Source of the DNA: JACVRM01 sp963817375
Lineage (GTDB): Bacteria > Actinomycetota > Thermoleophilia > Gaiellales > Gaiellaceae
NCBI GenBank assembly: GCA_963817375.1
Contig: CAWFOB010000001.1
Location: 620,001 to 684,000 of the forward strand
Reading direction: 5' to 3'
DNA length: 64,000 nucleotides
Under the pieces are notes generated by a model. The model ran no database searches. It saw only the letters and a program-made list of their open reading frames with translations, and had not been told where the DNA came from. Each line of letters opens with the position of its first letter. Position 1 is the stretch's first letter. Below, one piece after another: positions 52,487 to 63,822 of the stretch. Made by a program: the position numbers and the translations under genes.

Positions 52487-53636
52487 GGACGAGCTCGCCG
52501 ACAGGGGCGTCGACCAGCCACGGCGAGTAGTCGTCGCCGTAGCCGCGGCCGGGACGATCGACGAGCACACGGTCATCGGCCCCGACCTTCTCACGCCAGC
52601 GCGCGAGGCACGCCTCGTGGGATGCAGCCCGGAGGCGTGCGCCACGTTCGCGCTTGACGGCCGGCGGAACGGTGTCGCGCGCGGCCGTCTCGGTGCCCGG
52701 CCGCGGCGAGTACGGGAAGACGTGCACCTTGGTGATCCGCGCGTCGCGCACGACCTCGAGCGTTCGCCGGAACGCGCCCTCGTCCTCGCCCGGGAAGCCT
52801 ACGATCACGTCGGTCGTCAGGTTGAAGTCGGCAAGCGGCTCGAGGCGGCGGCGGAAGGTCTCGACGCTGTAGCGGCGGGCCATCGCCCGGAGCACGCCGT
52901 CGTCGCCGGACTGGAGCGGGACGTGCAGGTGCCGTGCGACGGCGGGCGTCTCGCGGAGCGCGGCGACGAGCGCGTCGTCGACGTGGTTCACCTCGATGGA
53001 GGAGAGGCGGATCCGCTCGAGGCCGGGGATGTCCCCGAGCTCGCGGATCAGGCCGGGCAGGCGGTACCCAGCTCCTCGGTCGCGGTAGCAGCCGAGGTTG
53101 ATCCCGGTCAGGACGATCTCGCGGTGGCCCTGGGCGACGCGCTTGGATGCCTCGGCCAGCACGGCCTCGGCGGCGCGGCTGCGCGAGGCGCCACGCACGA
53201 GTGGGACGACGCAGAAGGCGCACGAGAAGCTGCAGCCGTCCTGGACCTTCACGAAGGCGCGCACGCGGTCGAGGCGCGAGTCCGCCTGCACGCAGCCGAC
53301 CGCGCCCACGTCGCCGGCGACCGCGGCCGGCGTCTCCTCGCTCCGACGGGCGATGACGGTCACGTTCTCCGGCAGCCCGCGGAACGCCTCGGCGCCGAGG
53401 TTGGCGCCGCAGCCGGTCACGTACACCCGGCCGTGCGTTCGCGCCGCCCGCGCGGCCGCCTTGCGCGACTTGCGCACGGCCTCGTGGGTGACGCAGCAGG
53501 TGTTCACGACGGCGACTTCGGCACCGGACCCGAGGGCCACCTCGCGGTGGCCCTCGGCGAGCAGTCGCTCGCGCACGGCCTGTGCATCCGTCTGCGACAC
53601 CTTGCAACCCAGGAAACGAACGGAGAACGCGGTCAC
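52440..53636 (-). CDS. mtaB: tRNA methylthiotransferase, MtaB-like
   Basis: 398 residues from GTG 53636. Radical-SAM enzyme with two Fe-S clusters: N-terminal UPF0004 domain (FLGCKVSQTDAQAVRERL, NTCCVTHEAV, VTGCGA), a radical-SAM cluster motif DGCSFSCAFCVVPLVRG, and a C-terminal TRAM domain. Of the MiaB/RimO/MtaB branches, the start LGCKVSQTDA and 400-residue length fit MtaB, which methylthiolates t6A37 in tRNA. It lies 10 bp after prmA and overlaps the HIT gene. Confidence 0.88.
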   Translation of the reverse strand: MTAFSVRFLGCKVSQTDAQAVRERLLAEGHREVALGSGAEVAVVNTCCVTHEAVRKSRKAAARAARTHGRVYVTGCGANLGAEAFRGLPENVTVIARRSEETPAAVAGDVGAVGCVQADSRLDRVRAFVKVQDGCSFSCAFCVVPLVRGASRSRAAEAVLAEASKRVAQGHREIVLTGINLGCYRDRGAGYRLPGLIRELGDIPGLERIRLSSIEVNHVDDALVAALRETPAVARHLHVPLQSGDDGVLRAMARRYSVETFRRRLEPLADFNLTTDVIVGFPGEDEGAFRRTLEVVRDARITKVHVFPYSPRPGTETAARDTVPPAVKRERGARLRAASHEACLARWREKVGADDRVLVDRPGRGYGDDYSPWLVDAPVGELVRVRGAAVTEEGVLAA

Positions 53637-53646
53637 GCGGGCGATG

Positions 53647-54363
53647 CTACTCCGGTCGGTACGAATCGGCCGCCCACCCGTCGCGCTCTCGCCGGGCAAC
53701 GTGCGCGAGCCCGGTGACGGCCGGGCGGTCGCCGGCCAGATAGCCGGAGAGCACGAGGTGACGGCAGTGCACACGGGGCGCGAGCGCCTCGACGACGTCG
53801 AGCGCGATGTTGGCGACGACGACCTCCGCTTCGAGCGCGCCGGTGCGTGCGTCCAGAACGGCCGCCTCGACGGCGACGCCGTTTCGCTCCGCGTTTTCGC
53901 GTGTGACCTCGACGGCGACCGGGTCGGTGTCGCCCGCGCGCACCGGCGCGAAGCCGAGCTTTGCCGCAGCGATGGCGATGACGCCCGAGCCGCAGCCGAT
54001 GTCGAGCAGGCTGCCCGGCTCGAGCTCGACGAGCAGCTCGAGCGCAAGCCGCGTCGTCGGGTGCGAGCCGGTGCCGAAGGCGCGGCCCGGTTCGATCACG
54101 ATCGCGAGCGCCTCGGCGGGAGCCCGCTCCCACGGCGGGCCGACCCAGAGCGGGCCGATGCGGACGCCCGTGTGGAAGCGCCGCCAGGCGTCCTCCCAGC
54201 CCGGGTCCACCTGCTCGACCGTGAGCGTCGGGAACGCGGCACGCACGCCGGCGAGCTGCTGCGCCTCCACGTAGACCGCAAGCCCGGTCGGCGTGACCTC
54301 GTGGCCGGCCGGGACGAGCTCGAGCAACAGCGCGACGGCGGCCTCCGCCTCCTCCGGCGGCAC
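53647..54363 (-). CDS. prmA: Ribosomal protein L11 methyltransferase
   Basis: 238 residues. The N-terminal substrate-binding portion ends at DPGWEDAWRRFHTGVRIGPL. The SAM-binding motif I is LLDIGCGSGVIAIAAAKLG and the catalytic motif VVANIALDVVEAL. The GTG at 54363 is used, but in-frame codons extend upstream to the dnaJ stop (RLEPLVRASIP), so an alternative start cannot be excluded. The dnaJ-prmA-mtaB order is widely conserved in Gram-positive bacteria. Confidence 0.9.
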   Translation of the reverse strand: MPPEEAEAAVALLLELVPAGHEVTPTGLAVYVEAQQLAGVRAAFPTLTVEQVDPGWEDAWRRFHTGVRIGPLWVGPPWERAPAEALAIVIEPGRAFGTGSHPTTRLALELLVELEPGSLLDIGCGSGVIAIAAAKLGFAPVRAGDTDPVAVEVTRENAERNGVAVEAAVLDARTGALEAEVVVANIALDVVEALAPRVHCRHLVLSGYLAGDRPAVTGLAHVARRERDGWAADSYRPE

Positions 54364-54395
54364 CGGTATCGACGCGCGGACCAGAGGCTCGAGCC

Positions 54396-55514
54396 TCAGC
54401 GGAAGGCGCTCTTCAGCTTGTGGAAGAACCCCTCGTCGTCGTCGGCGTCGTACGTCTCGGCGCCCGCCGACTCGCCGAAGCTGCGCAGCAGGTCGCGCTG
54501 CTCCTCGGTCAGGCGACGTGGGACGGCGACGGTGACGCGCACGTGCTGGTCGCCGCGGCCGAAGCCCTGCAGCACCGGCATGCCCTTGCCGCGCAGTGTG
54601 CGGACCTGGCCCGGCTGCGTGCCCGGCTCGAACTCGAGCTGGGTCTCGCCGTCGAGCGTCGGCACCGTGACGGTCGCGCCGAGCGCTGCATCGGTGATCG
54701 TCAGCGTGACGCCCGAGTAGATGTCGTCGCCGTCGCGGACGAAGTCAGGGTCGGGGCGGACGGTGACGCCGACATAGACGTCGCCGGCTCGCGTACCCGA
54801 GCTGCCGGCGTGGCCCTCGCCCGACATGCGGATGCGCTGCCCGTCGTGGATTCCCGCCGGGATATCCACGTCGAGCGCGCGCTCCTCGAGGACGCGCCCC
54901 TCGCCGCGGCACTCGTGGCACGGCGTCTCGATGACGCGGCCGGTGCCGCCACAGGTCGGGCACGCGGCCGAGCGGACGAACTCGCCGAAGACGCTGCGCG
55001 ACACCTGGTTCACCCGGCCGGCGCCCCCGCACGTGGGGCAGGTGCTGACGTCGGTGCCGGGCTCGGCGCCCGCGCCGTCGCAGCGCGTGCAGGTGACCGC
55101 GACCCGGATCGGCACCTGCCTGCGCACGCCGCTGGCCGCCGCGCGCAGGTCGATCTCGACGTGGGCGGCGACGTCGCCGCCGCGGCTGCGGCGACCGACG
55201 CTGCCGAGCAGGTCGTCGCCGAAGAAGGCCGAGAAGACGTCGGCGAGGTTGCCGAAGTCGAACTGCGACGCGGAGTACCCGCCGCTGCGCAGCCCGGCGT
55301 GGCCGTAGCGGTCGTAGACCTCGCGCGTCTCGCGCTTCGAGAGCACCTCGTACGCCTCGGCGACCTCGGCGAAGCGCTCCTTGGCGTCGGGCGCCTCGGA
55401 GACGTCGGGGTGCAGCTCGCGCGCGCGGCGGCGGAAGGCGCGCTTGATCTCGTCGTCGCCCGCGTCGCGCGACACGCCGAGCAGCTCGTAGTAGTCGCGC
55501 TCCGTGGTTGCCAT
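54396..55514 (-). CDS. dnaJ: Chaperone DnaJ
   Basis: 372 residues. J domain (YYELLGVSRDAGDDEIKRAF with the HPD motif in LHPDVSEAP), a Gly/Phe-rich segment, a zinc-finger region with four CxxCxGxG motifs (CTRCDGAG, CPTCGGAG, CPTCGGTG, CHECRGEG) and C-terminal substrate-binding domains. It stimulates DnaK ATPase. It lies 21 bp downstream of hrcA, whose product controls heat-shock genes. No CIRCE element is visible upstream of hrcA. Confidence 0.96.
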   Translation of the reverse strand: MATTERDYYELLGVSRDAGDDEIKRAFRRRARELHPDVSEAPDAKERFAEVAEAYEVLSKRETREVYDRYGHAGLRSGGYSASQFDFGNLADVFSAFFGDDLLGSVGRRSRGGDVAAHVEIDLRAAASGVRRQVPIRVAVTCTRCDGAGAEPGTDVSTCPTCGGAGRVNQVSRSVFGEFVRSAACPTCGGTGRVIETPCHECRGEGRVLEERALDVDIPAGIHDGQRIRMSGEGHAGSSGTRAGDVYVGVTVRPDPDFVRDGDDIYSGVTLTITDAALGATVTVPTLDGETQLEFEPGTQPGQVRTLRGKGMPVLQGFGRGDQHVRVTVAVPRRLTEEQRDLLRSFGESAGAETYDADDDEGFFHKLKSAFR

Positions 55515-55535
55515 CAGCGAAGCGTAGAGACGAGC

Positions 55536-56561
55536 TCAGTTGTCGGCGTAGTAGCTCTCCGCGAAGCGGGAGAGCTCGTTTGCGGCGGCGCGGACGGACT
55601 GGATCGCGGTCGCGTAGTCCATGCGCAGCGGGCCCAGCAGGCTGACGGCGCCGAGCGTGCGGTTGACGACACCGTACGAGGCGCCGACGAGCGCCACATC
55701 GCGCAGCCCGGGGTGCGCCAGCTCGGGCCCGACGCGGACGAACGTCCGCTCCGGCTCGAGCGCGCCAGCGAGCACCTCGAGGAGAGCCGCGCGCCGTTCG
55801 AGCACGTCGAGCAGGCTGCGGTAGCCCTCGAAATCCGCCGACCGCAGCTCGTTCAGCAGGTCGGCCGCGCCGCCCACGAAGAGCCGGCGGTCGTCGGCGT
55901 CCAGGCCGGAGAACGCCGGCCAGAGCAGCTGCAGGAAGGCGCGCTCACGCACGTCGAGCGCGGCATCCTCGAAGCGCTGCCGCAGCGCCCGCGTGCCGAG
56001 GTTGAGGCCGACCACCTGCTCCACGAGGTACTCGCCCGCCCACTTCGGGAGGCCGGGATCGACCGGCATGTCGAAGGTCACGACGCGCTTGCTGACGCCG
56101 CCCGTGGACGTGATCACCACCACCATCGCGATGTGCGGCTGCAGCAGCAGCACCTCGACGTGGCGGACGGTCGCGGCCTGGAGCGGCGGCGCGGACACCA
56201 GCGCGAGCAGGCGCGTGAGCTCGGAGAGCGCCTCGGTCGTCGCCTGCAGCGTCGCGTCGACCTCGCCCGTGTTCACCGAGAGGTCGAGCGGGAAGGTCAG
56301 CGGCCGCCCGAGCCGCCCCATCAGCGCGTCGACGTAGATCCGGTAGCCGCGGTCGGTGGGGACGCGGCCCGCCGAGGTGTGCGGGTGCGTCAGCAGCCCG
56401 CGCGCCTCGAGCTCGGCCAGCTCGGCACGCACGGTCGACGGCGAGAAGCGCAGGCCGGCGGTCTCGACGAGGTGCTTCGAGCCGACCGGCTGCCCGGTGC
56501 TGACGTACTCCTCGACGACGCGGCGCAGGACCTCCTGCTGGCGTTCGGTGAGGTCGATCAC
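55536..56561 (-). CDS. hrcA: Heat-inducible transcription repressor HrcA
   Basis: 341 residues. N-terminal winged helix (TERQQEVLRRVVEEYVSTGQ, VGSKHLVETAGLRFSPSTVR) followed by the HrcA GAF-like and insertion domains (VVVITSTGGVSKRVVTFD; FVRVGPELAHPGLRDVALVG). It represses groE/dnaK-type operons through CIRCE elements. The GTG start is 8 bp from a TACAAT -10 box, implying a leaderless message. A CIRCE palindrome was looked for in 56562-56605 and not found. Confidence 0.95.
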   Translation of the reverse strand: MIDLTERQQEVLRRVVEEYVSTGQPVGSKHLVETAGLRFSPSTVRAELAELEARGLLTHPHTSAGRVPTDRGYRIYVDALMGRLGRPLTFPLDLSVNTGEVDATLQATTEALSELTRLLALVSAPPLQAATVRHVEVLLLQPHIAMVVVITSTGGVSKRVVTFDMPVDPGLPKWAGEYLVEQVVGLNLGTRALRQRFEDAALDVRERAFLQLLWPAFSGLDADDRRLFVGGAADLLNELRSADFEGYRSLLDVLERRAALLEVLAGALEPERTFVRVGPELAHPGLRDVALVGASYGVVNRTLGAVSLLGPLRMDYATAIQSVRAAANELSRFAESYYADN

Positions 56562-56569
56562 GGTCGCTG

Positions 56570-56575
56570 ATTGTA
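56570..56575 (-). promoter_or_regulatory. hrcA -10 box
   Basis: TACAAT on the minus strand, 8 bp before the hrcA GTG, predicts a transcription start within about 2 bp of the start codon. Confidence 0.5.
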
Positions 56576-56605
56576 TCGCTGTGCAGGGGAATTACGGCCT
56601 CGCGG

Positions 56606-57706
56606 TTACGCGAGAACCTCGGCGGTGACCCCGCCGCCGAGCAGCCGGCCGCGCGGAGTGAGCACGACCGTGCCCGCGTCCTGGACGGCGAGCCCGAGGC
56701 GCTCGACGCCGCTCCAGCCCGGCGGTGTCGACGGCGTCGCCGAGGCCGTCGAGCGCCAGCGGCTCGTCGAGGCGCAGCCCCAGCAGGACCCGCTCTGCCT
56801 GCTGTGTCGCGCGGTCGAGCTCCTCGACGTCGCGCTCCGGGCGGCGGCCATCGGCCAGGGCGGCGAGGTACCGCCCCACGCTCGGCGTCGTCCGCCAGCG
56901 CCGCCCGTGCACCGTGGAGACGGCGCCCACGCCGAGCGCGAGGTAGTCGCGCCCGTGCCAGTAGCCCAGGTTGTGCTGTGCGCGCAGATCCCGCCCGGCG
57001 TCGGGCCGGCAGAAATTGGCCGTCTCGTACCAGCGGTAGCCGGCGCCGGTCAGCGTCTCGACCACGCGCTCGAAGTAGCCCTCCATCGCCTCCGCCTGGC
57101 GGGCGAGCTCCTCCCCGTGCGCGTGCGTGAAGCGCGTTCCCGGCTTCGCCTCGAGCTCGTAGCAGGACAGGTGCTCCGGCTCGAGGGCGAGCGCCTCGGC
57201 GAGATCACGCTCGAGGTCGGCGGCGCCCTGGCCGGGGATGCCGTAGATGAGATCGAGCGAGATGTTGTCAAATCCGGCATCACGGAGAGTGTGCACGGCG
57301 CGTCGGACGTCGTCCGGTCCGGCAACACGCTCGAGCATCGCGAGCAGCGCCGGCTGGAAGCTCTGGGCGCCGAGCGAGACGCGGTTCACGCCGCCGTCGC
57401 GGAGCAGCGCGGCGAGCGCAGGCGTCACCGTCTCCGGATTCGCCTCGACGGTCACCTCGCCCGCGGCCGGCAGTGCGGCGAGGAGCCGGGCCAGCGCCTC
57501 CGGCCGTGTGAACGTCGGCGTCCCGCCTCCGAGGAAGACGGTGTCGAGCTCGGGGGCGAGCAGGCTGCGCTCGAGCTCGAGCTCGGCGAGCAGCCCGTCG
57601 ACGTACGGCCCGTGCCGGTCGAGGGCGCCCACGGCGGTGACGAAGTCGCAGTAGCCGCAGCGATGCGCGCAGAACGGCAGGTGCACGTAGAGGTGGCGGA
57701 CGCCGC

Positions 57707-57710
<4 letters not shown>
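56606..57710 (-). CDS. hemW: HemW radical-SAM protein, frameshifted near its end
   Basis: Radical-SAM HemW/HemN-like protein: HLPFCAHRCGYCDF (cluster CxxxCxxC), FLGGGTPTF, VTVEANPETVT, SLGAQSF, ISLDLIYGIPGQ and HNLGYWHGRDYLALGVGAVS. HemW delivers haem rather than oxidising coproporphyrinogen. The first frame turns into Arg-rich sequence after DAVDTAGLE. The natural ending (VERLGLAVQDAGTVVLTPRG, LLGGGVTAEVLA, stop at 56606) lies in another frame, so one indel near 56712-56722 is likely. About 368 residues when repaired. Confidence 0.88.
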
Positions 57711-59495
<1,785 letters not shown>

Positions 59496-59501
59496 AGGCC
59501 T

Positions 59502-61071
59502 CTAGGCGCTGCGGAAGCGCCCTCGAAGTGAGAGTAGCGCCCTCAGCTCCTGCACCCGGAGAGCGCGGCAGGCGACCAGGTAGACCACGCCGCCGGCGAC
59601 GATCGCCGCCGTCACCGAGATGAGCTGCGCGATGAAGCGGTCGTGGCCGAGCACGTCGTCGAGCGCCCACCACACGCCGAAGCTGACGATCGCGACCGGG
59701 ATGCTCGCGATCGTGATGCGGACGATGGCCGATCCACTGGCTCTGAGGTCGAGACCGCCCGAGCCGGCGGCGCAAGAGGATCAGCAGCGCGATCGTCCCG
59801 GCGATGTTCACGATCGCAGTCGACAGCGGTAGCCCCCAGACGCCCAGGCGGTAGAACGCGGCGTCCAGAACGGCGTTGAGGCCGAGGTTCCCGAGCGCGA
59901 CGTAGGTCGGGAGCCACGGGATCTGGAGGCTGAAGAACCCGCGGTTCAGCATGAGCATGAACCCGTTGAACGTCGAGGCCGAGCGCGAAGGCCGCGAGCG
60001 CGCCGGCGACGACATGGGTCTGCCCGGACGTGAAACTTGCCACGCTCGTAGACGAGGCGGACGATCGGCTCGGCGAGCACGGCCGTGAAGATGCTGGCCG
60101 GGATCAGCAGGAACGCGATCTGGCGCAGTCCCGCGTTGACGGTGTTCTTGAACGCGGGGATGTCGTTCCGCGACGCGAGCCGGCTGAGCGTCGGGAACAG
60201 CACGGTCGCGACGGCGACCGAGAACATCCCCTGCGGGAGCATGTAGAGCCGGAAGGCGGCGTTGATCGCGCTCGGCGCCTGGTAGCGGTCGATGAACCGG
60301 GAGGCGAAGAACGTGTCGATGACCGCGTTGATGTTGATCAGACCGAGCCCGATCGAGATCGGCAGCATCAACACGAAGACGCGCCGCACCGCCGGGTCGC
60401 GCCAGTCGAGCACCATGTGCAGCCGGCCGTCGCGCCCGCGCAGCCACGGAAGCGGGAGCAGCGTTTGGATGACCGTCGCGACGAGGATCGACGCCGGCGT
60501 AGACGTAGAGCTTGGCCTCGGTGCCGTGGGCGCGCGGCACGCCGATGACGAGACCGACGATGATGGCGACGTTCCAGACCACCGGCGAGAGCGCCGGGAT
60601 GGCGAACTCGTCGTAGCTGTTCAGGACGCCGACGAGGATCCCGAAGACGCCGAGCAGCACCACGATCGGGAAGAGCAGGCGCGCGATGCTCGTCGCGAAC
60701 GCCCCGTAGCCGAACGCGTGCATGATCCACGGCGCGATCAGGACGAACAGCGCGGTGATCCCGGTCAGGAAGAGCAGGACGAGCCACAGCAGGCTCGACG
60801 CGACACGCCAGGCGCGGGCACGCTCGCCGCGGTCGAGCAGGTCGCTGAAGACGGGGACGAACGCGCCCGAGAGCGCGGCGTCGGCGACCAGCGCGCGGAT
60901 CGTGTTCGGGATCAGGAAGGCGACGTCGAAGGCGTTGATCGGGCCGTTGATGCCGAAGTAGCCGCGCGCGACGACCTCACGGACGAGGCCGAGGACGCGG
61001 GACAGGCCCGTGAAGAGCGAGAAGACCGCGGTCGACCAGGCGAGCCGCCGCCGCCTGGTGTGCGTCTCCAC
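59502..61071 (-). CDS. murJ: Lipid II flippase MurJ, several frameshifts
   Basis: MurJ/MviN flippase that moves lipid II across the membrane. Recognisable pieces in order: AWSTAVFSLFTGLSRVLGLV and DVAFLIPNTIRALVADAALS, then VRRVFVLMLPISIGLGLINI with RLYMLPQGMFSVAVATVLFP, then FNGFMLMLNRGFFSLQIPWL, then ASGSAIVRITIASIPVAIVS to a TAG at 59502. These pieces occupy different frames with breaks near 60495, 60030, 59965 and 59755. Since MurJ is normally essential, sequence errors are more likely than decay. Likely GTG start at 61071. Confidence 0.85.
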
Positions 61072-61127
61072 GCGGGCGAGTATAGGGAGGCCATCTGCCG
61101 CCACCGGATCGCGCTCGAGAGCTCTGC

Positions 61128-61155
61128 TACGATCGCCGAGCCCGCCGGTGCGGGC
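61128..61155 (+). promoter_or_regulatory. rpsT -10 box and leader hairpin
   Basis: TACGAT (61128-61133), then a short leader forming a GCCCG/CGGGC hairpin at about 61140-61155, 10 nt before the rpsT ATG. No Shine-Dalgarno sequence and no convincing -35 are visible. Confidence 0.4.
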
Positions 61156-61165
61156 ATTTCTACGC

Positions 61166-61429
61166 ATGGCCAATATCAAGCAGCAGAAGAAGCGGGTACG
61201 GACCGCGGCGCGGGAGCGCCTCGAGAACCTGCGCTACCGGTCGACGATCAAGACCCTCTCGCGGCGCCTCAGCGCGGCCGTCGAGGAGGGCGACGCCGAC
61301 AAGGTCGCCAGCGAGCACCTGGAGCTCCAGCGCTGGATCGATCGCGCCGCCGCCCGCGGGGCGATCCACCGGAACCAGGCCGCGCGCAAGAAGGCGCAGG
61401 CCTCGCGCCTCATCACGCCCGGCTCGTAG
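61166..61429 (+). CDS. rpsT: 30S ribosomal protein S20
   Basis: 87 residues, standard S20: MANIKQQKKRVRTAARERLE start, basic helices (RNQAARKKAQASRLI) that bind 16S rRNA. It is the only plus-strand gene in the 42.6-64 kb stretch. It is convergent with holA (3-bp gap) and divergent from murJ, a placement next to holA and lepA seen in many bacteria. Confidence 0.96.
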   Translation: MANIKQQKKRVRTAARERLENLRYRSTIKTLSRRLSAAVEEGDADKVASEHLELQRWIDRAAARGAIHRNQAARKKAQASRLITPGS

Positions 61430-61432
61430 CGG

Positions 61433-62383
61433 CTAGCGCTTCCGCGTCACGTCGACGAGCGCGAGCTCGAGCTCCACGTCCGCCGGGCGGCGGCTCGAGC
61501 CCTTGAGCGCGGCGTCGAGGCCTGCCAGCCGGACCAGCGCGTCGTTGAGCTCATCGGGGGAGTAGTGGTCGGCGTGGCCGAGCGCCTTGCGCACGCGAAA
61601 CTCGTGCACGCCGAGCGTCTTCGCAATGTCGCGGGTCGCCGTGCCTTCGGCGGCGAGCCGCTGCGCGTTGCGGACGAGCGTGACGTGGGCGGCGAGCCGG
61701 GAGCCGACGAGGAACGGCTCGGTGCGGTGCACCTCTGACTCGTAGACAGCGAGCACCTCGCCGACGTCGCGCGATCCCCACGCGTCCGACAGCCCCCAGC
61801 TCGGCGCTTCGCGCGAGTGGACGGCAAGGAGCTCGACGTCGCGGGCGCCGACCGGGTCCTTGCCCGCCCAGGTAGCGAGCTTCTCGATCTCGCTCTCGAG
61901 CTCGGCGAGGTCGTCGCCGACGAGCGCCACGAGCGTCTCGCAGGCGTCGCGGTCGGCCTGGACGCCGAGGCGCTTGAACTGCTCGGCGACCCAGCCGGGC
62001 AGGCGGCGCTTCGCGACGTCCCACTGCAGCACCTCACCGCCCTTCGCGACCGCCTTGACGAGCGGCGCCTCGGACTTCAGCTCCTGCGCGATCAGTGCGA
62101 GCACCGTCTCGGGCGTCGGGCTCTCGAGGTAGCCGGCGACGGCCTGGGCGTCGGCGGCCTTCCACTTGTCCACCCCGTCGACGATGACCAGCCGCCCGCC
62201 GCCGCCGAAGAGGCCGAGCGCGTTGCAGGACGCAACCGCATCCTCGCCGGTCGTCGTCTCGGCGAAGAGGTGCTCGATCGTCTCCTCGCCGAACCGGCCG
62301 CGCAGGCGGGCGACGGCGCGGGAGATCTTCGGGCGGTCGCTGCCGGTCAGAAGGTAGGCGGGACGGAGCGGCTCGGGCGCCAT
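61433..62383 (-). CDS. holA: DNA polymerase III subunit delta
   Basis: 316 residues from ATG 62383. Clamp-loader delta subunit that opens the beta clamp. Typical sequence: PAYLLTGSDRPKISRAVARL, LFGGGGRLVIVDGVDKWKAA, VALVGDDLAELESEIEKLAT and the C-terminal helical domain with LVRNAQRLAAEGTATRDIAK. It lacks the usual P-loop, as expected for delta. Start lies inside the 3' end of comEC (37-bp overlap). Confidence 0.92.
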   Translation of the reverse strand: MAPEPLRPAYLLTGSDRPKISRAVARLRGRFGEETIEHLFAETTTGEDAVASCNALGLFGGGGRLVIVDGVDKWKAADAQAVAGYLESPTPETVLALIAQELKSEAPLVKAVAKGGEVLQWDVAKRRLPGWVAEQFKRLGVQADRDACETLVALVGDDLAELESEIEKLATWAGKDPVGARDVELLAVHSREAPSWGLSDAWGSRDVGEVLAVYESEVHRTEPFLVGSRLAAHVTLVRNAQRLAAEGTATRDIAKTLGVHEFRVRKALGHADHYSPDELNDALVRLAGLDAALKGSSRRPADVELELALVDVTRKR

Positions 62384-63822
62384 GGCGAGACCATACTGCG
62401 GCGCACCGCGACCACGGCGAGCACCGCCAGGCACGCGCCGACGAGCGTCTGCACAGGGGTCAGGCGGGCGTACGGCAGCGCGGCGACGCCGCGCGCGACG
62501 GCGGCGAGGTAGGCGGCGAGCAGCCCCTCCGCCTGCGCCAGCGGCGCGCAGGCGGCCGGCACGACCGGGTGGATCGCCGCCGAGATCAGCGCGCAGCCGA
62601 GCAGGGGCGCGACCGCCGGCGCCGCGAGCATGTTCGCCGGCAGGGCGTAGAGCGGGACGGCCCCGAACTGCAGGAGCAGGATCGGCGCGGTCGCGACGCT
62701 GCAGACGAGCGAGACGGTCAGCGCATCGGCGGCCATGCGCGGCACCGGGTAGCCCTCGACCCGCCGGCCGACGCGGGCGACGCCGAGGAAGATCGCGACG
62801 ACGGCGCCGAACGAGAGCTGGAAGCCCGGGTCGAGCAGCGAGTACGGATTCCAGGCGAGCAGCACGGCCGCCCCGGCGAGCAGGAAGTACCAGCGGTCGC
62901 GCGGGCGGGCGGTCAGCCACGCGAGCGAGCCGAGCACGCCGGCGACCCCGGCCCGGACGACGGACGGCTGCCAGCCGACCGCTGCGAGGTAGCCGAGCAC
63001 GGCGACGATCGCGACCGCCTCGCCGACGAGCCGAGAGACGCCGAGCAGCACGCAGAGCGTCACGACGCCGCCGACGATGATCAGGACGTTCTGGCCGCTG
63101 ACGGCGAGCAGGTGGTAGAGGCCCGAGGCCCGGAACGCATCCGCCAGCCCTTTGGAGAGGCCCTGGTCCTCGCCCAGCACGATCCCCGCGACGACCGCCC
63201 GCCGCTCGCCGCGGAGGCCGGGCGCCATCGTGGCTCCGATATGGCGGCGCAGCCGGTCGGCGAGCCCCGCCAGGCCGCCACGCATCCCGAGCACCCGCAG
63301 ATGCGAGCCGCGCAGGACGACGTGGATGCCGTGGCGCCGAAGGTAGGTCGCCTCGTCGAACCCGTTCTCCGGGCCGCGGGGCGCCGTCACCTCCACGAGC
63401 GCGTCGACCAGCGCGCCCTGCGGCGGCGCGCGGCCGGGCGGTAGGCGGAGCAGTACGGGCTCGCGCAGCGCGCGGTCGTGGAAGGCTCGCGCCTCGGCCG
63501 GAACGCGGACGTCGAAGGTCGAGTGCTTGGCCGGTCCGGTGACGACGAGCAGCGCGTGGCCGGCATGCCCGATCTCGGGGGTGAGCGGGCTGCGGTCGAG
63601 CGCGTCCAATCGAGCGCCGCCCCAGACCAGGCCGGCAAGTGCGAGCGCGGCGGCCAGCACCGCGAGGCGGTGCTCGCCGACGACCCCGGACGCGGCGAGC
63701 AGCAGCCCGGCCGCGATGGAGCCCGGCACGACGGGGAGGCGCGCGAGATTCGCGCCGGCCAGCCCGGCGCAGAGGGCGGCGAGGAGCACGTGCGGCCCGG
63801 CACGTGCGGCGATCCCGCTCAC
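62347..63822 (-). CDS. comEC: ComEC/Rec2 DNA-uptake channel (no lactamase-like domain)
   Basis: 491 residues. Polytopic membrane protein: N-terminal OB-like region (DVRVPAEARAFHDRALREP), then the Competence domain: LGEDQGLSKGLADAFRASGL, YHLLAVSGQNVLIIVGG and DPGFQLSFGAVVAIFLGVA. The cytosolic metallo-beta-lactamase-like domain of long ComEC forms is absent. GTG start overlaps comEA by GTGA. A role in transport of transforming DNA across the membrane follows from family knowledge. Other competence genes lie outside the window. Confidence 0.9.
   Translation of the reverse strand: MSGIAARAGPHVLLAALCAGLAGANLARLPVVPGSIAAGLLLAASGVVGEHRLAVLAAALALAGLVWGGARLDALDRSPLTPEIGHAGHALLVVTGPAKHSTFDVRVPAEARAFHDRALREPVLLRLPPGRAPPQGALVDALVEVTAPRGPENGFDEATYLRRHGIHVVLRGSHLRVLGMRGGLAGLADRLRRHIGATMAPGLRGERRAVVAGIVLGEDQGLSKGLADAFRASGLYHLLAVSGQNVLIIVGGVVTLCVLLGVSRLVGEAVAIVAVLGYLAAVGWQPSVVRAGVAGVLGSLAWLTARPRDRWYFLLAGAAVLLAWNPYSLLDPGFQLSFGAVVAIFLGVARVGRRVEGYPVPRMAADALTVSLVCSVATAPILLLQFGAVPLYALPANMLAAPAVAPLLGCALISAAIHPVVPAACAPLAQAEGLLAAYLAAVARGVAALPYARLTPVQTLVGACLAVLAVVAVRRSMVSPWRPSRSVPPTF

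Noticed and set aside
56562..56605. CIRCE element expected upstream of hrcA
   Set aside because: No TTAGCACTC-N9-GAGTGCTAA or close variant is present; only a TACAAT -10 box is seen.
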